A stretch of DNA of 64,000 nucleotides from Tubulanus polymorphus (lineage: Eukaryota > Nemertea > Palaeonemertea > Tubulaniformes > Tubulanidae): assembly GCF_964204645.1 (NCBI RefSeq), contig NC_134033.1, positions 4,337,631-4,401,630 of the forward strand, written 5' to 3'. Of the stretch, positions 38,201 through 49,021 are shown in pieces. A program made the translations under genes and the position numbers. The notes beneath the pieces were generated by a model. That model ran no database searches. It was given only the letters and a program-made list of their open reading frames with translations, and was not told where the DNA came from. The stretch's first letter is position 1, and every line of letters starts with the position of its first letter.

Positions 38201-41200
38201 AAAATGGCAGGTAAAATGAATGTATACAAATATGAATAAGAAAAGGGAGATTTTTTATAAATGAAATAATATTCTTTTTTACAAAACAGAATGATGGTTA
38301 TTACACGTGGACTGACGGTAAACCATTGAGCTACACAGAGTGGTATAAACCTGTCATTAATGAAACGATACCAGAAGTTATTCGAGGATTGATATCTCCG
38401 CTAAGGAAACAACCGATAAATGACGTCAATATGCCGTGTACGGCGATGATACTGAATAATCCACGAGGATCCGCGAACTGGGTTCGATTCCCGTGTCAAA
38501 TCGAGGAGACGCACACGACATTCATTTGTGAATCTGAGAGAATCGACATCAAAAACAAACACAATTATACGATAAACAATGCGAACAATTCAACAAATAC
38601 AAACTTAAATAAAACCATAGATCGAATGATTCGTAATGATACTTTAATTAATTCAACCTGTCCAAGAGGTTGGGTAACTATTTCTGGACAATGTTATCAA
38701 ATACTAACCGACTGGAAAAACTATCGAGGTTTGAATATTCGGAGTGCTAGAAAAATGTGTAACAGCATCCGCGCCGAGATAGTAAGACTCACTTCAAACA
38801 CGGAAAGCGATATCAAACATTTTCTAAGCAGATTTCAATATCGACACCAATTTGGCGCTATAATGACAACTGACCGAGACGGATTTAAAGCTATCGAACC
38901 ATTGGTGACCAGAAATGAAATTACGTATATTCAATCAGTTAAATGGTTATTGAAACCTTTCGATGATACAAAAGATAAAGTGCATTCCGTGTTGTGTACC
39001 TATAATGTAACTGGTGAAGAGTTATTTTCTATGAGCGGTTGTAAATCGTGGCAGTTTGAATGTAACGATCAAAGATGTATCAGCGACCATCGCGTATGTG
39101 ATACCAGACACGACTGTCAACACGGTGAAGATGAACTCGATTGTACGGATATCAATTTACACAGTCAGTTCCGCTGTAACGATGGACAGGTTATATCGAT
39201 TAGCGGTTTCTGTGACTTCGTGAGAGATTGCGTCGATGGCTCGGATGAGAACTCGTGCTTTCATCCAACGTGTTTATCTACGCAATATCGCTGTTCTAAT
39301 CACCAATGCATCGATAGGTATAAACGATGTGACGGACTAGCCAACTGTAAAGACGGCTCCGATGAGATAGGGTGCATAGTTGAACTGTGTCAGGGGTTCT
39401 CATGCGCGGACGGTGGATGTATTAGTTCTCAGTTGTATCGGGATGGTGTCGTGGATTGTAGCGGAAGTCTCGAAGAAGACGAATTGGTAACTAATATGAC
39501 AGTGGATCCCGAGGTTTACTGTAATAATGACAATCACTGTACGACTCGTTTCACGGACCTGTGTAAGGAATCGGATGAACAAAGATGTTCGTTCAATTCT
39601 CCTCGCTGTTATTCCCGACACGAAAGGTGTATTTTAGAAAGGATGCCGATTGGTTTCCCGGTATGTAGAAATCTTGAACATATACTCGCGTGTAATGACT
39701 TCGAATGCGCGGCTGGTACTGTAAAATGTCCGGCATCTTACTGTATACCGATCAGACACGTTTGTGACGGTCGATCCGATTGTCCTAATTCAGAAGATGA
39801 ACGAAACTGCGAGACTTGGTCGTGTCCGGGAATGTTTAAATGTGGCCAGGAAAATCGATGTATTCCGCAATCTGAAGTTTGTGACGGTGTCGTTAATTGT
39901 AAATATAACTCGGATGACGAGTCATACTGTAAGGTCACGTGTCCCGAACGTTGTAATTGCCGGGGTCATTTCATCGATTGTGAAAATGCTCTTTTATCAG
40001 ATATTACTGGTCGTTTTATAGAATCAACTCGGGTTTTGATTTTGTCGAATAACCGAGTCGTATTTAACGAGTCGACATTCAACTCTTTCATATATCTTCG
40101 TTTTCTCGATGTTTCGGGCAATAATTTGTCTTACATCGTTCCAAACGCATTTTCTAATCTAAACAATCTATACACATTAGAACTTACCCACAACCGCATT
40201 ACATCATTATCTGCTAATACATTCGCAGGTTTGATCGGTTTGAAAGAACTATTTCTTATCGGAAATCCGCTGCAACATTTAGAAGACGGTAGTTTCCGAG
40301 GTCTGACGTCACTTACTGTTCTCGATCTTCACGGACTTTCTATATCGGGTCTCGGTGAAAATGTATTTAAAGGTTTATCCGCATTACAGTCGTTAAATAT
40401 CAGCAGTAATAGAATCCATTACATTTCGAGCTATGCATTTGCTGGATTAGTTGGACTTGAAATTCTAGACCTCGTCAAAAATGCCGAAGTAATATTTGTA
40501 AAAAGAAACGTTCTTGGCGATCTAACATCATTGAAATACCTCGCTTCGGATGCATACAAATTTTGCTGCATGGCTCCGATTGTTGATCGATGTCTTCCCG
40601 AAGCTGATCAATTTTCGACCTGCTCTGACCTGATGGGTAACGCTGTACTGAGGGCCATCATCTGGATGATCGCGTCTTTCAGTTTTCTCGCTAACAGTAT
40701 CGTTATTGTATTTCGCGTTCAAGCTTTGCGGATGGAATCCTCCGGAACACGTAACACATCTTCAGATATCATCATCATAAATATTGCCGGTTGTGATCTT
40801 CTGATGTCGGTCTATTTGTTTTTGATCGCAGGAGCTGACCACGCCTTTCAAGACGTTTATTATCTGAATTCTGAAACCTGGACGGATAGCTCATTATGCC
40901 GTCTCTCCGGGGTTATTGTCACCGTTTCGTGCGAAGGTTCCTTGACTTTTCTTTTATTTTTAACTCGTCAGAGATATTCAAATATCGTCAACCCATTTTC
41001 TAGAAGTCCAATTATAACTGCAAAATACGTTATCGGTATTTGTTGCATTTGTTGGCTCGTTTTAAGCACAGTTTCTAGTCTACCGCTGTCATCGTCGTCT
41101 TACTTCGGAGACAATTTTTACGGTACAACCGGAGTTTGTTTGCCTATGAATTTACTGACGATCGACGTCAATGGTTGGGTCTATTCATTCGCTATTTTTG

Positions 41201-41559
41201 CCTTGCTTAATGCGGTCATTCTGGCTACGATAATGATAACGTACGCTCAGATGTATAGACTCGTTTCTGGAAGTAGGTCGGGCTCGGGTAGAGCCGATCC
41301 TACCGAACTGGTTTTAGCTCGAAGGAGTTTAGTAATCAATCTTTGTAATTTATTTTGCTGGCTACCGATAATAATCGTTCAGTTTTGCGCTGTATTTTCG
41401 GTCGAGATACCGAACCAGGTGGCTGCTTGGCTGGCCGTTCTATTTTTACCGATCAACTCGTCTCTGAATCCGCTTCTTTATACAATACTAACTATCGATG
41501 TGAAATCTATTCGTGAACGCAATAAACGACGACTAGGATTGACGACATCCAGTAAATAA
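35261..41559 (+). CDS. GRL101-like CUB/C-type lectin/LDLa/LRR/7TM receptor, copy E (intact)
   Basis: Exons are 35261-36487, 36867-38210 and 38290-41559 (409 + 448 + 1,089 codons, about 1,946 residues), all phase 0 with GTAAGT and GTAAAA donors. The start ATG opens MQRMKALFVVLL; the codon often used by ORF callers just upstream is GTG. Domains in order: signal peptide, CUB (SPNYP, CRWFV), CUB-like sequence, a second clear CUB (CGLVQSPNYPG), CTLD1 split by intron 2, CTLD2 (CPRGWVTISGQCYQIL), LDLa repeats, LRR-NT (CPERCNCRGHFIDC), LRRs, CC hinge and 7TM with CWLP and NPLLY. TM3 reads QRY. The tail (SIRERNKRRLGLTTSSK) differs from A/B and C/D but matches fragment F. Role: plasma-membrane receptor of the LDLa-bearing LGR group that includes snail GRL101; ligand unknown. 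Confidence 0.9.
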
Positions 41560-44267
41560 ACAATATAAAGCTATATCTATGTTAAATATTTATTTTTCTC
41601 GTACGAATCCGATTCATTGAAACAAACCGTTTCATTATTCCAAGACGTTTTGTCTCAAATTTCTCTAATCGATTTAATGCGATTTTGAAAAAGATTCAAT
41701 TCAAGCAATGCGTATTCAAAGTAAACATTTCAAGTCGGCTCAATCGATTTCTAAAAATCCGGTGTAGTTACTGTTTATTCAACTCAAGAAAAATATCCGA
41801 TCACCTGACATCTCTACTTTTAGAGGTTTTAACATAAAATAAGAATGATTTGACATCAAATCATTTGATATTCTGATCTTTTATAATAGTTTGTTATCCT
41901 TCGGATTTGTCGAGAAACTACTCTCAAATATGAATTGAAGTCTTCGAAAATAGAAGTTTATTGAAAATGAATAATTAATTATTCCGATTTTGAGAGTTTT
42001 TCGATATCTACGGTATAGCTCTTTAAAATAGTAAAAACTACTCTCAAATAGTATACTATTGGAAAGTAGTTACTACTATTTTTACGACTATAGTGACTGT
42101 CGTAGTTAGATCCGCAAACCAAATCAAATCAGTTCGATCAAACCGGTCTGAGCAGTTGTATTTATTTCAGTAAACCTTAATCGTTTATGCTAAATTAATG
42201 CGTCTTAGGAAACGGTCCAATCGAAACCCATGCATTGACTGGTAATGATTTACGACGATTACGATTGGATATCAATTTTTTATTTCCAACGAAATCAACA
42301 ACATATTACAAACCACAAATCTTTTGTATTTGAAGTTTTAGTTCAGTAGAGCGCGGTTCATAATTTTAAACGAAATTTACCCGATACATATTTCGTGGCC
42401 TATTTAGCTACTTCGCGTCATAGTTTCATTACCGGTTCGAACCCGGGACCCGGTGATCGTGGACGGCTTACATAATGTCCTGTTTCTCTGAACGGCAGGA
42501 ATACTGTTTAAGAGGTGACCGGGTTGTCGATGATAAATGAAATAAGAGTTGAACGTTGGAAAATATCGTGAAGTAAAGCAAACGTTTTCAAACTAGTTTT
42601 TTGACCCAAACCCGGGAGTTTCGTTTTTGACAACGAAACAACTGTTACAATAATGTTTAATGTACATTGATATAGTATAAGGGGTTCTGTGTGATTCGAT
42701 GTGCACTACGTCAAGTGAGCGTTTGAGCATGTTTATTTGTAGTTAGATATTAAGAGGCCGGCTTGATCTGGAGCCCTACACTATGATTATATAAGCTAGA
42801 ATCAGGGTTGTCAAGAAGCCTTATGTTAATCTCCCAATCAGTAAAACGTAAAACCCAGTCACTTTATAGGTTACTCACACAGGGACTTGTTTACCCGATG
42901 AAGCCACTATACTAGTAGCAAAACTCGTATCTAAATAAGACAAAAATACACTACGCTGTCTTTATATATTTCACTGAATAAACAAAAATGTTGTATGAAA
43001 CTTGAAATCAGTGGTTATCTGACTGAATCTCTACAGCGGATTTGCATACAGAAATATTCGCGAATTTCTCGTCGCAGTAAAAGATATATGTATACCACAA
43101 AATTACACATTTGATATATTAGTATGGATACCGTTACCGAACTAGCAGTTAATCGTCTCAAAAGTGCGCTTAAAAACTATACAACTGTGACTAGATTGGA
43201 AGCAGGATGGTTTTGCATTTTTTTAATAAGTCATACAGAAATTATCTGTGTTTCTGTGAGACTTGTAAAAATGTAGTAATAGTGGAAGGAAGTGTAAATA
43301 TTGCGAATGCGAGTGAAACTGTTACAAGCATTATTGTCGTGCGTTTTGATTTTGTAGATTTCTGATCGGACGAAAACAATTACGAATCTCTAAATAACTG
43401 ATGTATTTTAACAGAACTTGATGTTAGTAGAATTAAATGTAAAATGTAAATATGAATGACAATTATGGGGAAAAATTTAATTTGGTCAAATAATTCGCGG
43501 TAACATCCGAAAAACTGATCGGTAAAATGTAGCGACAAAGAAGATGATATAACCAGCGAATTCACTGCAGTAATTATCAACATAGTAAATCTAGCGAATA
43601 TCGGTGTACATCAAACGAGATGTGAACGGGAAGAGCACAAATGCCGCACGCTCTAGATATATGGCTATTATTAACCACGAACTATTGCTTGCTGCGAGTA
43701 TGATTACAAATTCATAAATTTGACAACTGATCAGTGAATCCATGATGAATATAGGCTCATCTCAAACGCGCAAGAGAACAAACTGTAAAATGGGCATCAG
43801 CGTAAAACTGATACAGTACATAAAATCACTGATTGACAATACGATCAGATAGTTAGCTTAGAAAGTAGCTGAATTTCAAAATGTTCAAATAAGATCAGGG
43901 TAGGAGGAATGACCAATGATACAGTAAGGCAGACTCCGGACCTGTTCACTACAGACATGATGATAATGATTTAACTGATATAAGTTCGACCAATGTGCAT
44001 TAGAGTAGATTTCATTATTCATGAGGCTCGAAATTAGAATCGAATGGAAGTGTAACTGTCCTGTAAGATTTATTCTTAATAGCGAATAGAAAATCTATTC
44101 TCCGAAATCTAACACAATCTACTGGTATGTTGTGAAACTTACTGCGTGAAATAAAAATTCAACTTAGTCAAATGAAAATACACAACATGCGAGAATTCAT
44201 CGTATTTAAAAACATTTGAACGGGTTAAATGTATCTCAGTTCTATACACAGGAATTACAGGTAAATA
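41560..44267. other. Intergenic
   Basis: About 2.7 kb without a supported gene. It contains a short perfect palindrome near 42045 (AATAGTATACTATT) within a patch of ACTACT/AGTAGT repeats, and a B-box-like GGTTCGAACCC at ~42437 with no tRNA fold around it. ORFs are short and domainless. Confidence 0.6.
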
Positions 44268-44903
44268 GCATCAGGTGTGGTGCCAAGTGATTTCAGGTGT
44301 GGTGACTGGTGATTTCGGGTGTGGTGAATGGTGATTTCAGGTGTGGTGCCTTGTGATTTCAGGTGTGGTGAATGGTGATTTCAGGTGTGGTGCCAAGTGA
44401 TTTCAGGTGTGGTGAGTGGTGATTCCAGGTGTGGTAACCGGTGATTTCAGGTGTGGTGACCGGTTATTTCAGGTGTGGTAACCGGTGATTTCAGGTGTGG
44501 TGACCGGTTATTTCAGGTGTGGTGCCAAGTGATTTCGGGTGTGGTGAATGGTGATTTCAGGTGTGGTGCCTTGTGATTTCAGGTGTGGTGAGTGGTGATT
44601 CCAGGTGTGGTAACCGGTGATTTCAGGTGTGGTGACCGGTTATTTCAGGTGTGGTAAACGGTGATTTCAGGTGTGGTGACCGGTTATTTCAGGTGTGGTG
44701 CCAAGTGATTTCGGGTGTGGTGAATGGTGATTTCAGGTGTGGTGCCTTGTGATTTCAGGTGTGGTGAATAGTGATTTCAGGTGTGGTGCCTTGTGATTTC
44801 AGGTGTGGTGACTGGTGATTTCGGGTGAAGTGGCTAGTGACTTCAGGTGTGGTGCCTTGTGATTTCAGGAGTGGTGACTGGTGAATTCAGGGGTGATGAT
44901 TAA
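44268..44903. repeat. 22-bp minisatellite, about 29 units, with an 8-unit higher-order period
   Basis: Unit consensus GTGATTTCAGGTGTGGTG plus four variable bases (CCAA, AATG, CCTT, AGTG, ACCG and others). Units 7-14 repeat as units 15-22, an exact 176-bp shift (GAGTGGTGATTCC at 44414 and 44590). The last units decay (GTGAATTCAGGGGTGATG). It is not coding, since 22 is not divisible by three. Confidence 0.95.
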
Positions 44904-45052
44904 GTTCATCACTAAGAATGACGTCAAACGGACGATATCTCCCCCGGCGCGAGCTGATGGCTAAAAGTAAATACAAGAATGAGCCCTCGCCTCGCCTAAA
45001 TTTTCATGTGGGAGACTAAAAATCTAGATGCAAGTTAATTGAATATGAACGT

Positions 45053-45421
45053 AATATTTTGCCTTGTTTAATGCGGCCATATTGGCTACGATAATGATGA
45101 AGTACGCTCAGATGTATAGACTCGTTTCTGGAAGTAGGTCGGGCTCGGGTAGAGCCGATCTTACCGAACTGGTTTTAGCTCGAAGGAGTTTAGTAATCAA
45201 TCTTTTGTAATTTATTTTGCTGGCTACCGATAATAATCGTTCAGTTTTGCGCCGTATTTTCGGTCGAGATACCGAACCAGGTAGCCGCTTGGCTGGTAGT
45301 TCTATTTTTACCGATCAACTCGTCTCTGAATCCGCTTCTTGATACTATACTAATTATCGATATGAAATCTATTCGTGAACGCAATAAACGACGACTAGGA
45401 TTGACGACATCCAGTAAATAA
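45053..45421 (+). pseudogene. Receptor 3' fragment F (TM5-TM7)
   Basis: Homology to copy E starts at TTTTGCCTTG within TM5 and continues through loop 3, TM6 and TM7 to the identical stop (ACATCCAGTAAATAA). An extra T near 45205 (CTTTTGTAA for CTTTGTAA) shifts the frame, and the NPLLY codons read NPLLD-like (TTGATAC). It is clearly non-functional. The tail groups it with copy E, which lies 3.5 kb upstream. Confidence 0.85.
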
Positions 45422-48206
45422 AACGCAGTTTACACGAGTCCCTGTGTTGATCGTCACAATTATAACGACTTCAACAGTGAATTGTAAAACTTTTTGATTT
45501 AATCTTATTGACAACGAGAGGGTTGTGAAATTTGAGGAACTGACTCCGTGAAATTAAAATACACAGATACCTACCTACCTAGGGTCGCCGTGACAAAAAT
45601 AAAACAGCAAGAAATGGCTTTAAAATAATGACTTAAAATGTCGTAGCCACTATTATCTACAGAATAATTTCAATACATTGTTGAATCTAATTCTGTTTTA
45701 TGTAATAAGTTTCTATGTTTGCAATAAAACACTGATGTTCATTGGTACGAAAACAACCGCTCCTATTACGAGAATATAAAATTGAGAGGAGACCCAAAAA
45801 TATCAAGAAGCGAGTGATTTGAATCATCAATTAAAAAACCGCTAAAAATATACCCGAGAAATAGTGACAGCGACAACAAACAGCGCGCACCCGAAATCAG
45901 CCAAATATCAATGAATTAATTCAACCAAATAAACCAGAAACCTAGGTACCACAGGAATAGGGCGCGACCGGGTTGGGTGAGTTGATGGGTGCTGTCTGAA
46001 CCTGAAACCAGTTGTACGTAAGTAAATGTCATTTGTATTTTATAAGAAAGTAGAGTTGAGTACTGTTCAACTCTTCATCTTACTCAAATCACACTTAACT
46101 CACAAACTGTCAAACATTGCCAATCCAGTTCATTTGTAAATAAATGCGACTTTTACTGTTGAATAGATACACTTTAATTTATGACTGTATTTTACATCAA
46201 CAGCTGAAATTATGTTTTAATTCAAAAGATCTCTATCTTTACTTCTTGGACTGGATCATGGCAATATCTAATAGAATCATGGGACAAATATATCAAATCT
46301 CAAATCAGTTTTGGTCAAATTTGATATGAAATGTCCTCCCTAAGATCTGATGAAATGAGGTTTCACGTCGGCTGTGATAATGTCATGTTCTCTCTCTCTT
46401 GACTGGAGATGAACCTGGAGCTGATGTGGACTGTCAGCTACCCTAAGTTTACAATATTTTATTTCAACCGCCGATCGAACAACTAATTTGATTTCCGATT
46501 TCAAAATGAAACCCCCTGTTTCACTCCCGGCAGGTGTGGTGGGTTTGTTACGGACACCAAATCAAAGCAAATCAGACGAAATCTACCAATCAAATAAATA
46601 ACTGGATCGATCCTTATTTTAAAGATAAAAAAGCGTCGATAGCTCTCTAAAGGGGCTCCACGGAAATTCTGGCATAATAACCAGGCACTAGATGGCACTC
46701 ATTGAGAGATTAAAAAAGAAACCACCCGGCGTGTTCTTAATATAAGACAAGAGTCAGAGACCCTAATCTATGAACTTTATCAAAATGACAATTCTAAGCA
46801 TAGAATTGAGTAACAGGGACCTGAATGAAAATTTTCTGGTATTTTTTACCTGTTGATAGTTCAAGTTTTCAGTTCATCTGATACGCGACGACTCGAGTTA
46901 TTAGATTCTGACCGGTGACGCAAGCGGTGAACGTCTGGAATCCGGCGCACAAACCAAATATCGGGAAATACGTCCCGCCATCGTTCAACTGAAATATCGG
47001 CGCAAAAAGAGGAACTGAATGAATTATTAAGACCGGAAACAAGGTCGCAGATGATATAGATGTAAATCTTCTAAAATATCAAGAGTAAATTCCCAAGCAT
47101 GATTTCAATTTTGACAGTCACACAGAGTTAAGGAGTAAAGCGATGCTTCAGGAATCCTACGACTCAGTTTGTGCTATGGCGAATCTAACTAGTTATCAAT
47201 CCGAAGCCTGTAGATCCTGCAGCTCTCAGACCATCTAGTGACGTCACAAGTATTCGGAACTTCACCCGATACATTTTTGATTGAAGATTAACTATACTGT
47301 ACGTGCGTTATTTTAAACAAACTTTCAAAACATGATCCTTCACATTGATCCTTGGAACGGTCTAACCAGCGGTAGAGTGTGAACGCACCCGGTTGAATAT
47401 TTTGAAGGTGGTTCTCCCTGACTGCAGATTGAACTGAATTAGAATTAAACGATTGAATTTGATCGAATGTCTAATAATAACGTGAAAGACTAAATCGGTT
47501 CATATTCGATACTGGGATGTCGAATACATACCAGAATGGCATTGATCAGTCTGAGAGCGGCTTTAGCGTAGTCCAGAATTCAACGATCATTAGTCCGATC
47601 TCTGGACAGTATCAACCTACGTACAAACGGATACCCAGAAAAATCATTCAACACTAGATTATAACAGACGGGATCATCAGAAGTCCCTCTCCAGGGATTA
47701 ACTAATGAAAGGCCCGTAGCGTACGAAGGTTTCCGATCCGCGCAAAAAATGGGCCTTACACCGAGAGTTGAAACTTACAACTATATTAACATGATACATA
47801 TCGTTATGAAACCACTGCTGCTACACTAACAGATGGGTTTTTTGTAAAACTAGGTTTAAAAAATCAAAGGCTTTTGTACCGTCGAAGATATCAATGATAT
47901 ACATCATTTCACGTTTATATATTTCGTCTCTAAAACGCTTGAATTTATCCATTGTGTAAAACTAAACTTGAGTCGTCTACACGTGTTACAGTTGTTCGAT
48001 GACTTTTGTGCGCGTTGCGATGAAGAAAATACTCGGCACCACCGAATCAATAACGAATAGCGAATAACGTATGACGATTAACCAATAGCGGATAACGTTT
48101 AGCGATTGACGAACAGCGTGGCGGTCCAGGAATTCCGTACGGTTGAGGTTTACAAAAAGAGAGAGATCGTGAAAATATATACATACAAGCATTCATAGAA
48201 TGTGTG
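45422..48206. other. Intergenic; includes a repeat shared with 59500-60218
   Basis: Bases ~45509-46245 match 59500-60218 in the same orientation (GAGTCGCCGTGAC-like, AAATGGCTT, TTGAATCTAATTCTG, CAATAAAACACTGA). The rest, to the transposon's target site at 48207, has no recognised gene. 48042-48120 is a run of degenerate CGAATAACG/CGAATAGCG-like elements just outside the transposon. The last ~270 bp presumably was the original 5' flank of the GPCR at 56866. Confidence 0.6.
45509..46245. repeat. Dispersed ~740-bp repeat, copy 1
   Basis: Shares most of its sequence with 59500-60218. It begins about 90 bp after receptor fragment F and contains no recognisable protein. Confidence 0.8.
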
Positions 48207-48215
48207 CATTTTACG
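48207..48215. other. Target-site duplication, left copy
   Basis: CATTTTACG immediately before the left terminal inverted repeat; identical to 56806-56814. Nine bp is the usual length for Mutator-superfamily insertions. Confidence 0.92.
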
Positions 48216-48279
48216 CGGTATTCGAAAAACGCCTAATGAAAAACACCGAATCGGAAAACGCATAACGCCTAATTCCTAG
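48216..48279 (+). repeat. Left terminal inverted repeat of the MULE
   Basis: 64 bp beginning CGGTATTCGAAAAACGCC, a perfect reverse complement of 56742-56805. Inside it CGCCTAAT occurs twice and AAAACGC twice, possible transposase-binding repeats. Weaker similarity to the other end (TGACCTAA) continues inward to about 48303. Confidence 0.96.
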
Positions 48280-49021
48280 CAATATCCAAGAAATTGACCT
48301 AAATCCCTACGTGAACTATGTAACGCAAAAAACCGATACGGTCTTTTGCAATAAATTGGATTGACATTTTTACGGTTGAAGAGTGCGTGGAGCCCCGCTT
48401 GTTCCGTTTCTACTAACGTTCGACGTTCGTTTGGTTACGCTACAAAAACACGATTATCGGTACTACGTTTGATTGATTATTCAGCAGTAGGTATTCTTTT
48501 TGATTATTGTTTAATGTTTAACCTTCGTTACTTCTACTACTTGCGTAGGCCGAATAAGTAGTACTATAGGCCTAGCGTCAGCGATGATTTTTTATTTTTG
48601 CTGCTTCAACTTGTTGAATGTTGGAATGTTGGCCTACTTTTTAGCCTCTATCATCCTTCCAATCTACTAACGACTTACAGTATACAGGTCAGCTAAACTA
48701 CTAATATTACACTCAGTTAACCTAACCAAAACTTAGTGGTATTCTAGCCTTTATTATAAAAATGGGATCGAGGACATCAATTAATTATTATAATTTTAAA
48801 AAATGACGTTTATGATTAAAAGGTAAAAGGGTCCATACAGAAGAGGGTTCGAATCTGGAATTTTCTGTAAACCTTTTTCCTTCAATTGTCACGCAGCTCA
48901 GTGATTTTTAGTATTTATCTAATTCTGTATATCTGTATATGTACGTCACCACATTCAATTCACATAGGCCTATGACACTAATTCCTTGTTTCTTCTAGTT
49001 TCACTGTAATTAACCATTCCT

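Noticed and set aside
42430-42450. tRNA gene around GGTTCGAACCCGGG
   Set aside because: No A-box or acceptor stem at the right spacing on either strand.
44268-44903. CRISPR array
   Set aside because: Repeats are directly contiguous with only four variable bases, no spacers, and the DNA is eukaryotic.
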